Of a stretch of 64,000 bases of DNA, positions 9,449 through 17,557 are shown piece by piece. Position 1 is the first letter of the stretch; the number at the start of each line of letters is the position of its first letter. The notes beneath the pieces are model-generated. The model saw only the letters and a list, made by a program, of their open reading frames with translations, had not been told where the DNA came from and did not search any database. This DNA comes from Acidobacteriota bacterium (GTDB taxonomy: Bacteria; Acidobacteriota; Terriglobia; Acidiferrales; UBA7541): the NCBI GenBank assembly GCA_013289665.1, contig JABCZN010000009.1:62001-126000 (forward strand), given 5' to 3'. Position numbers and translations under genes: made by a program.

Positions 9449-10870
9449 ATGCGGCTCCTCGCCTACCCTCGTCGCTCGATTCTCTTCCTCGCTCTGGCGT
9501 CTTTCTGCCCGCAAACGATGCCTGCGCAACGCGAACTCGCTTCCCAGATACAGGTCGCCGTCTTGCCCTCCGGAGTTCCCTCGGGCGCTCCCGGAACATC
9601 GGACCGTCCCGACACCGACCCGCGGCAGTTCTATCTCGTCGACGCCATACTTATTCTTTCCTATTTCGTTGCCTACGCTCTGCTCACGGGCAGGCGCAAT
9701 TCCGCCGCAGTCGTGATCCAGTACGCCCCTCCGGCAAATCTTTCGCCCGCACAGCTTCGTTTCCTGCTCACCGGCGATTCCGATCGCAAAACCGTCGCTG
9801 CCGTAGTGCTGAGCCTCGCCGCCCGCGGCCTCGTCACCATCAAGTGCCTCGACAATTTCTATCTCATCACCAAGCGCTTGGACACTCCTCCGTCCGGTCT
9901 GCCCGCGGAAGAGGATCTGGCCTTCCGCGTCATGTTCGGCCTCGCGCCTGTCGCCGACCGGCCGGTTCCCAATCCGTGGGTTGACAAAGCCGTTCCCGAA
10001 GGCTCCTATCTCCTGCACCCCATCGCCGGCGAAGGCTTCGCGGCCCTTTTGCGCGCCATCCAGAAGGCGCTGCGCACCGGTTACGAACGCAGACTCTTCA
10101 CCCGTCATTTGGTTTTCTCCATCCCTGCCGCGGCTTTCTCCATCTATTTTCTGTCTTCCGCCGGCAAGGTCTTCCCCTATTCCGTGATTTTCGCCGGTAC
10201 GATCCTTGCCGGCGTGCTCTTCGCCAATTTTACACCCTACGTACGCGACGCTCTCCGTGGCCGCAGTTCCCCGCAGCAGAAAAGCCTCATGACCGTGTTG
10301 ATCTTCATCTACATCTCCTACGCCGGCATTATCTCCGGAGTTTCCCGCGAATATCCGAACACGTTTCTGTTCACACTGTTCCTGGCCATCTTCGTCAACG
10401 TCTGGTTTCCCATCAAACTCCGCAGCCTCACTGCGGAAGGCCGCAGGCTTCTCCACGAACTCAAAGGCTACAAGATATTCCTGACCACCGTGGAGGTGGA
10501 TCGCCTCCAGCGCGTCATCGGCGACAACTGGACGCCGTCAGAGACCACCACCAATCTCGCTTACTCCGTTGCGTTTGATCTTCACGGCACCTGGGAAGAC
10601 TACCTCGCCCAATCGGATTTCCATTCTGTCTACTGGAGGCCCAGCCAGACCAAGCCGGCCTTCCCGGGACTGCCCCTAAACGATGCTGTCGGCCCTGTCA
10701 CCGCGTCCTTCCGCCGCTACCTCATCCATACCGGCGTTTTGTGCGTCCTCGTGCTGATCGCCAACGGCCTGGCGCACTCTAACGTCGAATTCATTTTCTA
10801 TCTGCTCATCTTCGCCGGCATTGCACGCTTCGCCCAATACGTCCACGAAGCAAACCAGGCCAATCAGTAG
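9449..10870 (+). CDS. DUF2207-like membrane protein
   Basis: A 473-residue protein with an N-terminal signal or anchor (ILFLALASFCPQTMPA). A first helix lies near residue 62-80, then a soluble part containing PPANLSPAQLRFLLTGDSDRK and AVVLSLAARGLVTIK, which are hallmarks of the C-terminal half of DUF2207 proteins. Central and C-terminal helices flank the motif GRRLLHELKGYKIFL. The extracellular beta domain usual at the N-terminus of DUF2207 is missing. The start has a GAGGAAA ribosome binding site. Function is unknown. A decayed copy of the ubiquitin-like operon leader lies immediately upstream. Confidence 0.75.
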   Translation: MRLLAYPRRSILFLALASFCPQTMPAQRELASQIQVAVLPSGVPSGAPGTSDRPDTDPRQFYLVDAILILSYFVAYALLTGRRNSAAVVIQYAPPANLSPAQLRFLLTGDSDRKTVAAVVLSLAARGLVTIKCLDNFYLITKRLDTPPSGLPAEEDLAFRVMFGLAPVADRPVPNPWVDKAVPEGSYLLHPIAGEGFAALLRAIQKALRTGYERRLFTRHLVFSIPAAAFSIYFLSSAGKVFPYSVIFAGTILAGVLFANFTPYVRDALRGRSSPQQKSLMTVLIFIYISYAGIISGVSREYPNTFLFTLFLAIFVNVWFPIKLRSLTAEGRRLLHELKGYKIFLTTVEVDRLQRVIGDNWTPSETTTNLAYSVAFDLHGTWEDYLAQSDFHSVYWRPSQTKPAFPGLPLNDAVGPVTASFRRYLIHTGVLCVLVLIANGLAHSNVEFIFYLLIFAGIARFAQYVHEANQANQ

Positions 10871-11186
10871 TTTTCCCTTCGGAATGCTGCTTGCCGCCGC
10901 AGGAACTCCGCCTCTCACTGTCCCAGCGCCAACGCGGTCAGCCGAAAAGGTACTAAGGTCTTTACTCGATTGTTTGAGGCAAGGACGAATAGTACACAAG
11001 AGCGGACCCAGCGTGGCTATGCAAGGTTCCCGGGGACCGCGAATCGGCCGATCGCCTGTAGGGAAACGGGAACCCTCAGCCCGCCATGTGAGTCGTTTCG
11101 AGCAAGCAAAAACCCGGGTGATCGTCCTCCTTAGAAACGAGGGCCCCGCAGCACCTCAGGGTTTGCCCAGTTAGGGTGTAAGCGGC
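10871..11186. other. 316-base gap without recognisable content
   Basis: Between the DUF2207 and PilZ genes I see no open frame with protein-like composition, no strong hairpin and no member of the repeat families described elsewhere in the window. Confidence 0.4.
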
Positions 11187-11543
11187 ATGCATGAAGATGA
11201 AGCGCTCCACGGCAGGACGGAACGGCGACTACCAATGATTGTGGTGGTTCGCCTCGCAAATCTGGAGCTCCCAGGTTCCGACGGCATAGAGTGGACCTAC
11301 ACGGATAACGTCAGCGGACACGGGGCCCGCGTATTCTCCAAGCGCCCCTGGCGGACCGGTGAGGAGATTGCGATCACTCCTTTCAATGAACAAACGACCC
11401 AGGGAAGCGTCGTCTATTGCCAGCGGCTGGCGGACGGCCGCTGTTTTATCGGGGTGAATTTCAAAGATCGCGTGGCATGGTCGGTTGTGCGCAGATACAA
11501 CGGCATAAAAACCGACGCCCCACCCAGACCAAAGTCCAGTTAG
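11187..11543 (+). CDS. PilZ-domain protein
   Basis: A 118-residue single-domain protein. RTERRLP provides the RxxxR motif and DNVSGHGARV the (D/N)xSxxG motif, so both halves of a cyclic-di-GMP site are present, better conserved than in the PilZ protein at 2.9 kb. It probably binds cyclic di-GMP. It lies 158 bases upstream of the ubiquitin-like operon, which has its own promoter, so co-transcription is doubtful. Confidence 0.8.
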   Translation: MHEDEALHGRTERRLPMIVVVRLANLELPGSDGIEWTYTDNVSGHGARVFSKRPWRTGEEIAITPFNEQTTQGSVVYCQRLADGRCFIGVNFKDRVAWSVVRRYNGIKTDAPPRPKSS

Positions 11544-11637
11544 AGAGCAAGTCCTCAGGTCACCATCCGCACGGCTGGCTGAAAATGCACAAAACCCCTG
11601 CGAATAACGCATTTCTCTCACATGCACCCCCGGGCAG

Positions 11638-11666
11638 TTGTAATTTCCTAGGCACTATTGAATAAT
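11638..11666 (+). promoter_or_regulatory. predicted promoter of the ubiquitin-like operon
   Basis: TTGTAA (11638-11643) and AATAAT (11661-11666) are separated by 17 bases and lie 35 bases before the first start codon. The same block is recognisable, but degraded, about 2.4 kb upstream. It is assigned by consensus only. Confidence 0.5.
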
Positions 11667-11701
11667 GAGCACCTTCACACAAAGGACCGGCCACGGACTC
11701 A

Positions 11702-12763
11702 ATGGAGAAAATCGTCATCGGGTCTGGCGAAATTTCCGCAGTCGCCCCGCCAGCGCCCGATCAGCCGCCCCGCCTGGAGCCTAAGCTCCCGCCGCCCGTT
11801 CCCCTATGGGCAAAAATCGCGGTTTCGCCTTTGGTTTTGTTGCTCCCCGTCCTTTGCATCGTTACGCTGATCGTTCGCGTGGCCATGCGCGGACTGCCGC
11901 CACGCACCCGGTTCGCCTGGCTTTCGTTTCTCTCCACCCTGCTGATCATCAGCGGCATGTTGACCTCGGCCGCCGCCGTCCTTAGCGTCGCGTTCGTTCC
12001 GCTCCCCGCCATCGTCAGCCAAAGCCTCAGCGAACTCGACGCCAAAAGCGTCTTCCCCGCTCTTCCTACATCCATCCCAATGTCCGCCAGGGAAATTTCC
12101 GAAGCGCTGAAGCCACTCGTCGCGGTAATCACTCCCGCGCGGCGCACCTGGTTCAATCACAACGAAGTTCCATCCAACGGCTTCGGCGCCGGTGTCCTTC
12201 TCGAAGCCACTTCGAGCGGCTACCTGCTGGTCACCGCACGCCACGTGATTGACGAATCCGCATTCCAGCGGGGCGGCGCCCGCGCGCTGGTCGCCATGGC
12301 TTCCGGCACCTGGGCCGGCGCCGACGTCATTGCCCGCCACAAAAATCTCGACTTGTGCCTGATCTGGCTCCCGCGCGAAAGCGGCAGCGGCGAATTTGTT
12401 CAGCCCGTCGAGCCAAAAAAACAAATCAGCGAAGGCGAAAATATTTTCGTCATCGGCCATCCGCAGGGACTTCGCTTCACGCTGAGCACCGGCATCATCT
12501 CTCGCGCCGATAACGACGCCATCCAGATCACCGCTCCCGTCAGCCCCGGCAACAGCGGCGGCCCCGTCTACGACGAGCGGGGCAACCTCCTCGGCGTGGT
12601 CACCTCCATGGTCGACCGCAACCTCAGCCCCAACGCCGAAAACCTCAATTTCGCCGTGCGCGCCGACGCCGTGCTCGATCCCGACCGCTGGGATTTTTCT
12701 GCCGGCGGCCGCAAGCACCTCGATGACTTTCTTTCCGCGGTAACAAAGAAGGCTCCGAAATAA
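11702..12763 (+). CDS. membrane-anchored trypsin-like serine protease, first gene of the ubiquitin-like operon
   Basis: A 353-residue protein. A proline-rich N-terminal tail (residues 14-34, PAPDQPPRLEPKLPPPVP) is followed by two membrane helices (about 36-60 and 72-98) and a chymotrypsin-fold protease domain of the DegP type. The catalytic triad is His181 (TARHVI), Asp217 (HKNLDLCL) and Ser285 (SPGNSGGPV). There is no PDZ domain. With two helices, the protease should lie on the same side as the N-terminus, probably the cytoplasm. It is 25 bases from the ubiquitin-like gene. By position it may mature the ubiquitin-like protein or degrade conjugates, but that is inference. No clear Shine-Dalgarno precedes the ATG. 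Confidence 0.88.
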   Translation: MEKIVIGSGEISAVAPPAPDQPPRLEPKLPPPVPLWAKIAVSPLVLLLPVLCIVTLIVRVAMRGLPPRTRFAWLSFLSTLLIISGMLTSAAAVLSVAFVPLPAIVSQSLSELDAKSVFPALPTSIPMSAREISEALKPLVAVITPARRTWFNHNEVPSNGFGAGVLLEATSSGYLLVTARHVIDESAFQRGGARALVAMASGTWAGADVIARHKNLDLCLIWLPRESGSGEFVQPVEPKKQISEGENIFVIGHPQGLRFTLSTGIISRADNDAIQITAPVSPGNSGGPVYDERGNLLGVVTSMVDRNLSPNAENLNFAVRADAVLDPDRWDFSAGGRKHLDDFLSAVTKKAPK

Positions 12764-12788
12764 TTCGCGCCCTGGGAGACAACGGTTC

Positions 12789-13058
12789 ATGGCCACGATC
12801 AACGTCACCGTCTACGACTCCACGGAAAATAAGCGTGTCCCCGTGGAACTACCCGACGATGCGCCCTGCAACAAAATCATCGCCGTGCTGATACAAAAGC
12901 TGCGTCTCCCCACCAACGGCCCCGACGGCGCGCCGCTGAGCTACAAATTCCATCACAAAAATTCCGGCCGCCAGATTCAGGACACGCAAACCCTCGCCGA
13001 AGCCCAGGTGCAGGACGGCGACATCCTCCGCCTGCAACCGGAGATCACCGCGGGCTGA
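12789..13058 (+). CDS. YukD/EsaB-type ubiquitin-fold protein
   Basis: An 89-residue protein with the beta-grasp pattern of the YukD/EsaB branch of ubiquitin-like proteins. A first strand pair (INVTVYDS and KRVPVELPDD) is followed by a helix (CNKIIAVLIQKLRL), an SYKFHHKNSGRQIQ strand region and the terminal GDILRLQPEITAG. It ends in a single glycine with no residues beyond it, so it could be activated by an E1 without prior trimming. A four-residue tail (ITAG) follows the last strand. It lies 15 bases from the E1 gene. It is the presumed modifier of this operon. Confidence 0.85.
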   Translation: MATINVTVYDSTENKRVPVELPDDAPCNKIIAVLIQKLRLPTNGPDGAPLSYKFHHKNSGRQIQDTQTLAEAQVQDGDILRLQPEITAG

Positions 13059-13073
13059 GCCCGCCACCCGCCC

Positions 13074-14261
13074 ATGACCATCATTTCCAAAAGCGACCTC
13101 CACGAAGATCGCTACAGCCGCCTCCGGTTAATCCCGTGGTGGGACCAGGAAAAACCTGCGGCGGCACGCGTACTGGTCATCGGCGCCGGGGCGCTCGGCA
13201 ATGAAATTCTGAAAAATCTCGCGCTCCTCGGCTTCCGCAACGTGATCATCGTGGATATGGATAAGATTGACGAATCCAATCTTTCCCGCACGATTCTGTT
13301 TCGCACCAGCGACATCGGCGATTTCAAGGTCAACGCCGCAGCCAGCGCGTATCTTTCCATCGCGCCCGACGCCCTGCTGCAGCCCATCGTCGCCAACGTC
13401 ACGCGCGAGTGCGGCCTCGGCCTCTTCGCCTCTTGCGACCTGATTCTCGCCGGCCTCGACAATCGCGAAGCCCGCCTGTGGATCAACCGGTCCGCATGGA
13501 AAGTGAATCGCCCCTGGATTGATGGCGCGATCGAAGGCATCAACGGCGTCGCCCGCGTCTTTCTTCCCGGCGCGGCTCCCTGCTATGAATGCACGCTCGG
13601 CGAGGTGGATTGGGCCATCCTTGAGCGCCGCATGTCCTGCAACCTTCTCACTCACGAAGAAGTCGCCGAAGGCAAAGTCCCCACCACGCCCACGATTTCT
13701 TCCATCGTCGCCGGCATCCAGGTTCAGGAAGCCGTGAAACTTCTCCACGGACTGCCCACGCTTTCAGGAGGCGGCTTCGTCTTCGAAGGCCTGCAGCACT
13801 CCTCCTATCGCGTCGAATACACGGTGAATCCCGACTGCATGAGCCACTACACGCTGCCCTCGGTCGTTTCCCTGCCGCAGGGCTCCAGCGAACTCACGCT
13901 GCACGAATTGTGGCAACGCGCCTCGAATGACCTCGCCTCCAGCGAACTTACCATCGAATTCAGCCGCGACGTTCTTCACAAACTGGTCTGCCCGCACTGC
14001 GCCGCGGAGGAAATTCTCTTCGTTCCCGTCGGCTCCATAAGCTATGAAGCCGGCCGCTGCCGCGCCGACGGCCACATGCGCGTCGTCCACACGCTGCACG
14101 GCTACGAAGGCCGCGAATCCTACGGCTCGCGCAAACTCAGCGAACTCGGCCTGCCTCCCTTCGACATCTTCACTGCGCGCACTTCCTCCCGCGAAACAGG
14201 CTACCTCCTTGCCGGCGACGCTCCCGAGGTCCTCGGCCCGCTGACGCAGGGCGGCGCGTGA
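13074..14261 (+). CDS. ThiF/E1-like ubiquitin-activating enzyme
   Basis: A 395-residue protein. The adenylation domain occupies about residues 15-245, with the nucleotide loop VIGAGALGNEIL (Gly37, Gly39, Gly42), VDMDKIDESNLSRTILF and the LDNREARLWIN segment. Cys170/Cys173 (PCYECTL) and Cys306/Cys309 (CPHC) are a likely zinc site. Cys189 (RMSCN), just before VPTTPTISSIVAG, is placed like the catalytic cysteine of UBA3-type E1s. Residues 250-395 form an extra C-terminal domain. It would adenylate the C-terminus of the upstream ubiquitin-fold protein and pass it to the E2 encoded at the end of the operon. Its stop overlaps the next start (TGATG). Confidence 0.9.
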   Translation: MTIISKSDLHEDRYSRLRLIPWWDQEKPAAARVLVIGAGALGNEILKNLALLGFRNVIIVDMDKIDESNLSRTILFRTSDIGDFKVNAAASAYLSIAPDALLQPIVANVTRECGLGLFASCDLILAGLDNREARLWINRSAWKVNRPWIDGAIEGINGVARVFLPGAAPCYECTLGEVDWAILERRMSCNLLTHEEVAEGKVPTTPTISSIVAGIQVQEAVKLLHGLPTLSGGGFVFEGLQHSSYRVEYTVNPDCMSHYTLPSVVSLPQGSSELTLHELWQRASNDLASSELTIEFSRDVLHKLVCPHCAAEEILFVPVGSISYEAGRCRADGHMRVVHTLHGYEGRESYGSRKLSELGLPPFDIFTARTSSRETGYLLAGDAPEVLGPLTQGGA

Positions 14262-15124
14262 TGTCGAAATCCGCAAAGGACAAACACGCCAACGTCCGCA
14301 TCAGCACGGAAGTGGCGCGCCAGATTCGTCAGCACGCCCGCTCGAATCTCAAAACGGAAGTCTGCGGCGTGCTGATCGGCGGCTTTGAAGACGGCTGCAC
14401 GCACGTCCGCGCTAGCATCGGCGGTGCCAATGCAGCGCAGGGTGGCGCGCACGTCACCTTCACGCAAGACACCTGGGAGCACATTTACAAAATCAAGGAC
14501 CGCAACTTCCCTGACGAGCGCATCGTCGGCTGGTATCACTCGCATCCCGGCTTCGGCATTTTTCTTTCCGATCACGACACCTTCATTCACAAAAACTTTT
14601 TCTCCGCTCCCGAGCAGGTCGCCTGGGTCTTCGACCCGCACTCCGATGAAGAGGGCTGCTTCGGCTGGCACAGCGGCCGTCTCGAACGCATCCCGCGTTT
14701 CTCCTTCACCGACGCGCACGGCGGCGAACCCGCCAACGCCGCAAACAAACCCGAGCCGAGACGCTCTCCGGATCCCGATTCCGAATGGGAAGAAGAGACC
14801 GTCCGCAACGCCAAAAGCAATGACAATGACGATTCCGGCTCCGATGAAGATCTCTCGAAGCTCGCGCGTACCGCCACCATGATCTTTTCTCACCTTGCCG
14901 TGCTGCTCATCGGCGGGCTCCTGGTCTGGTATTTTCTTCCGCATATTGTTGTGTTGCCGGTCCCCGTTGATCCGCAGACCGGCCGGCCTCTGAAGGAGTT
15001 TATGGACCGCAACTTCCTCAACTCCCTTTCTCCCAATTCGGCTCCGGCTCCAGGCAATTCGCCGGCGCCCGCTGCGCCCGCTGCCGGCAAGCCGCAAACA
15101 AAGGGGAATGATGCCCAGCCATAA
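14261..15124 (+). CDS. JAB/MPN (JAMM) isopeptidase with C-terminal membrane anchor
   Basis: A 287-residue protein. The JAMM motif is complete: Glu33 (TEVCGVLIGG), His93, His95, Ser103 and Asp106 (HSHPGFGIFLSDHD). JAMM enzymes of this type cleave ubiquitin-like proteins from conjugates. Residues 150-205 are acidic and disordered. One helix (about 210-232, IFSHLAVLLIGGLLVWYFL) places the catalytic domain in the cytoplasm. The tail after it is Pro/Ala-rich. ATG 14261 overlaps the E1 stop by one base; a GTG at 14258 is the alternative. This is the predicted deconjugase of the operon. Confidence 0.9.
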   Translation: MSKSAKDKHANVRISTEVARQIRQHARSNLKTEVCGVLIGGFEDGCTHVRASIGGANAAQGGAHVTFTQDTWEHIYKIKDRNFPDERIVGWYHSHPGFGIFLSDHDTFIHKNFFSAPEQVAWVFDPHSDEEGCFGWHSGRLERIPRFSFTDAHGGEPANAANKPEPRRSPDPDSEWEEETVRNAKSNDNDDSGSDEDLSKLARTATMIFSHLAVLLIGGLLVWYFLPHIVVLPVPVDPQTGRPLKEFMDRNFLNSLSPNSAPAPGNSPAPAAPAAGKPQTKGNDAQP

Positions 15125-16178
15125 CGACAAAGAACCCCTTCGCATCACTTCGGAGGATTTGGCCGGCGTCGTCGTTCCCGTCGAGGGCCCGGGCCCTGCT
15201 TCGGCATCCGATGGCGCGCCGGCCGCAAAATCCTATGGCTCCATCAACGATGCCGCCGACAAAGCGCCCATCGTCGCCGATGAACGCGGCAGCTTTCTCC
15301 TGCAAGGCTGGTTTTATCTCGGCATGGCCGGACTGATCGGCGCGATGCTCGGTTGGGCTCTTTGCGAACCGGGCTTCGTGGATGGGGCCGGCCCCAACCG
15401 CTGGGGGAATCTGCTGCTGCTTCCCGCGATCATCACCTTCATGTGTATCGGCTTCGGCGTTTCAGAAAGTATCGTTGAGCGCTCACTCGCGAAGGCCTTT
15501 CTGCGTGGCGTGCTGGCCCTGCCCCTCGGGATCATTCTGGGTTTTATTTTTGAGTTCGTCGCCAACATCATCTACAACCTGGGCCTTGCCATGTGTGCGC
15601 AGATGGGCGTGGTCTCCTACCGGAATCCCGCCGCGTGGATTGCGCGCGGGCTTGCCTGGGCGGTCTTCGGCGCGGCCGGCGGCACGATTTACGGGATCGT
15701 CGGCCAGTCGTTCAGAAAGGCGAAGTACGGGATCATCGGCGGCCTGCTCGGCGCGGGGCTTGGCGGAATCATCTTCGACCCCATCGCCATGGCCACCAAG
15801 GGCGGAGCACCGAGCCGCGCGGTCGGCTTCGCGCTTGTGGGCATCGCCACCGGCGTTGCCATGGGCTTGGTGGAAAGCGCGCTGAAAGATCGCTGGCTCT
15901 ACGTCACCTCCGGTCCACTTGCGGGCAAGCAGTTCATTCTCTACAAACAGCTCAGCACCATCGGCAGCCAGCAACAGTCGGATATCTACCTCTTCAAGGA
16001 TCCTTCCATCCTGCCGCAGCACGCGGTCGTTGCCGTCAGCGGCTCGCGCGTGCAACTGAAAGCGCTCGGCACTACCTACGTCGGCGGCAGCCCTGTCAGC
16101 ACACGCGTGCTGCAGGACGGCGACCTGCTGCAGATCGGCCGCTACGCTTTCCGCTACAAGGAGCGCCACCGCTCATGA
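15108..16178 (+). CDS. multi-helix membrane protein with C-terminal FHA-like domain
   Basis: A 356-residue protein. After a soluble N-terminus of about 65 residues there are about five or six membrane helices with many glycines (about 66-250). Residues 262-350 then match an FHA fold (STIGSQQQSDIYLFKDPSILPQHAVV, then DGDLLQIGRYAFRYKE). The arginine of the usual GR motif is replaced by Ser, and the conserved Asn is absent, so canonical phosphothreonine binding is doubtful. It overlaps the JAMM gene by 17 bases (two adjacent ATGs, 15108 and 15111) and the RING gene by four. It could anchor or sense for the pathway at the membrane. Confidence 0.8.
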   Translation: MMPSHNDKEPLRITSEDLAGVVVPVEGPGPASASDGAPAAKSYGSINDAADKAPIVADERGSFLLQGWFYLGMAGLIGAMLGWALCEPGFVDGAGPNRWGNLLLLPAIITFMCIGFGVSESIVERSLAKAFLRGVLALPLGIILGFIFEFVANIIYNLGLAMCAQMGVVSYRNPAAWIARGLAWAVFGAAGGTIYGIVGQSFRKAKYGIIGGLLGAGLGGIIFDPIAMATKGGAPSRAVGFALVGIATGVAMGLVESALKDRWLYVTSGPLAGKQFILYKQLSTIGSQQQSDIYLFKDPSILPQHAVVAVSGSRVQLKALGTTYVGGSPVSTRVLQDGDLLQIGRYAFRYKERHRS

Positions 16179-16864
16179 GCGCCGCCGTCTGCCCCTACTG
16201 CCGCACGCCCGTTGAACCCGATTCGGGCGAGCAGTACCTGTGCACCGGATGCGGCACTCCGCACCACGCCGATTGCTACACAGAAAACGGCGGCTGCACC
16301 GTTTTCGGCTGCAGTGCCGCGCCCGCCGATGAGCAAAAGGTCAGCGTCACCCGCCGTGACATCGCCTCTCCGGTTGCAGGCGCTCCTCCGGCTCCCACGG
16401 CCGGCAATCTGCCCCAAATGCTTCCGGGAATCGGGCTGATGCCGCCGGGCCGCGGTCCCAAGGCCCCGCCGAAGCCGGTCAAGGCTGCGCCGCCTCCTCT
16501 GCCCCCCGGCGCCGCTGCCGCCGCGCCCCAGGTGGCGCGCCCCGTGGCGCGCGTCGGCGTTGGCAGCATGTTTTTTGACGCCCCACCGGTGCCCGTTCCG
16601 GCTTCCTCCACTGCGCCTTCCTTCGATTTCGATCTGGAGCCCGATCCCAACGCAAAAAATCGCAGCACCTTTATCATTCTCGGGGCGCTCCTCGGCTTTT
16701 TCGGCGCTCACAATTTTTACGCCGGCTACAAGCGCAAAGCCGTGGGGCAGCTTTGCCTGACTGCCTTCACCCTGGGTTTCGCCGGAATCATGAGCTGGGT
16801 CTGGGCCGTCATCGACGTTTGCACCGTGGATCGCGACAGCGCGGGAGTCAAATTCAAATCGTAG
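16175..16864 (+). CDS. RING-like zinc finger protein with C-terminal TM2 domain (candidate E3)
   Basis: A 229-residue protein. Residues 6-46 contain eight zinc ligands spaced as in prokaryotic RING domains: Cys6, Cys9, Cys23, Cys26, His30 or His31, Cys34, Cys41 and Cys46. A long proline-rich linker (about 85-150) includes two PPG motifs (MPPGRG and LPPGAA). The end is a TM2 domain (about 165-222: GFFGAHNFYAGYKRKAVGQL, two helices). A membrane-tethered RING beside E1, E2 and a ubiquitin-fold protein is a natural E3 candidate. It starts with ATGA overlap to the FHA gene. Confidence 0.85.
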   Translation: MSAAVCPYCRTPVEPDSGEQYLCTGCGTPHHADCYTENGGCTVFGCSAAPADEQKVSVTRRDIASPVAGAPPAPTAGNLPQMLPGIGLMPPGRGPKAPPKPVKAAPPPLPPGAAAAAPQVARPVARVGVGSMFFDAPPVPVPASSTAPSFDFDLEPDPNAKNRSTFIILGALLGFFGAHNFYAGYKRKAVGQLCLTAFTLGFAGIMSWVWAVIDVCTVDRDSAGVKFKS

Positions 16865-16876
16865 GACCAAACGCCA

Positions 16877-17536
16877 ATGGAATACTTCGTTCAACGCGGT
16901 GAACAGAAATTTGGTCCGTACAGCCTGGCGGAGATGCAGGAATACGCGCAGGCCGGGCGAATCCTCCCCACCGATTTGGCCAAGAGCGAAGGCCTCGCGG
17001 ATTGGGTTCCCGTCTCAGAAATCCTCGGAAATATTCCCGCGCCTGTGGCCGCGCCGGTGGCGGTGGCCCCCCAGGCAGAAACCGTGCCGTTGCCTCCCAA
17101 CCTTCACTGGGCCATCCTGCTGGTGCTGCTGGTGGTGGGAAGAGTGTTTGTAAACTCGCTCTGGCTTCTTTTCAACTGGGTGTGGACGCTGATTCTGGCC
17201 AATTGGGCGCGTCGCCTGAGCGGCACGAACAAGGCCATGGTCCTGGTTGCCATGTATCCCGCGGGATTTGTTGCCGGCGCCCTGGCTCTGGGCTTTGGCG
17301 CGGTCCGGGGGAATGCGGCGACGGAGGGCGTCGGCGGGATTCTGATCTTCGCGGGTCTGATCGCCTACATCGTCGGCATTTTCAAAATCAGGGAGGCGAT
17401 GGAAGAGCATTACAATTCGAAGGAAAATATTGCCCTCACCCTAAGCGGCGTCATGACTTTCTTCTTCAGCACCATCTACCTGCAGTACCATATCAACCGC
17501 ATCGCCCAGTGGAAAAGGACCGGGATTCTGAGCTGA
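16877..17536 (+). CDS. GYF-domain (DUF4339-type) multi-helix membrane protein
   Basis: A 219-residue protein. The N-terminal GYF_2/DUF4339 domain (residues 1-50) reads YFVQRGEQKFGPYSLAEMQE and ends in LADWVPVSE. Four membrane helices follow. The C-terminal part (EAMEEHYNSKENIALTLSG, then YLQYHINRIAQWK) resembles DUF4234-type membrane domains. GYF domains bind proline-rich peptides, and four other proteins of this operon carry proline-rich segments, so a scaffolding role is plausible but inferred. It is 12 bases after the RING gene. Confidence 0.82.
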   Translation: MEYFVQRGEQKFGPYSLAEMQEYAQAGRILPTDLAKSEGLADWVPVSEILGNIPAPVAAPVAVAPQAETVPLPPNLHWAILLVLLVVGRVFVNSLWLLFNWVWTLILANWARRLSGTNKAMVLVAMYPAGFVAGALALGFGAVRGNAATEGVGGILIFAGLIAYIVGIFKIREAMEEHYNSKENIALTLSGVMTFFFSTIYLQYHINRIAQWKRTGILS

Positions 17537-17557
17537 GCAACAGGAACACAAGGACCG

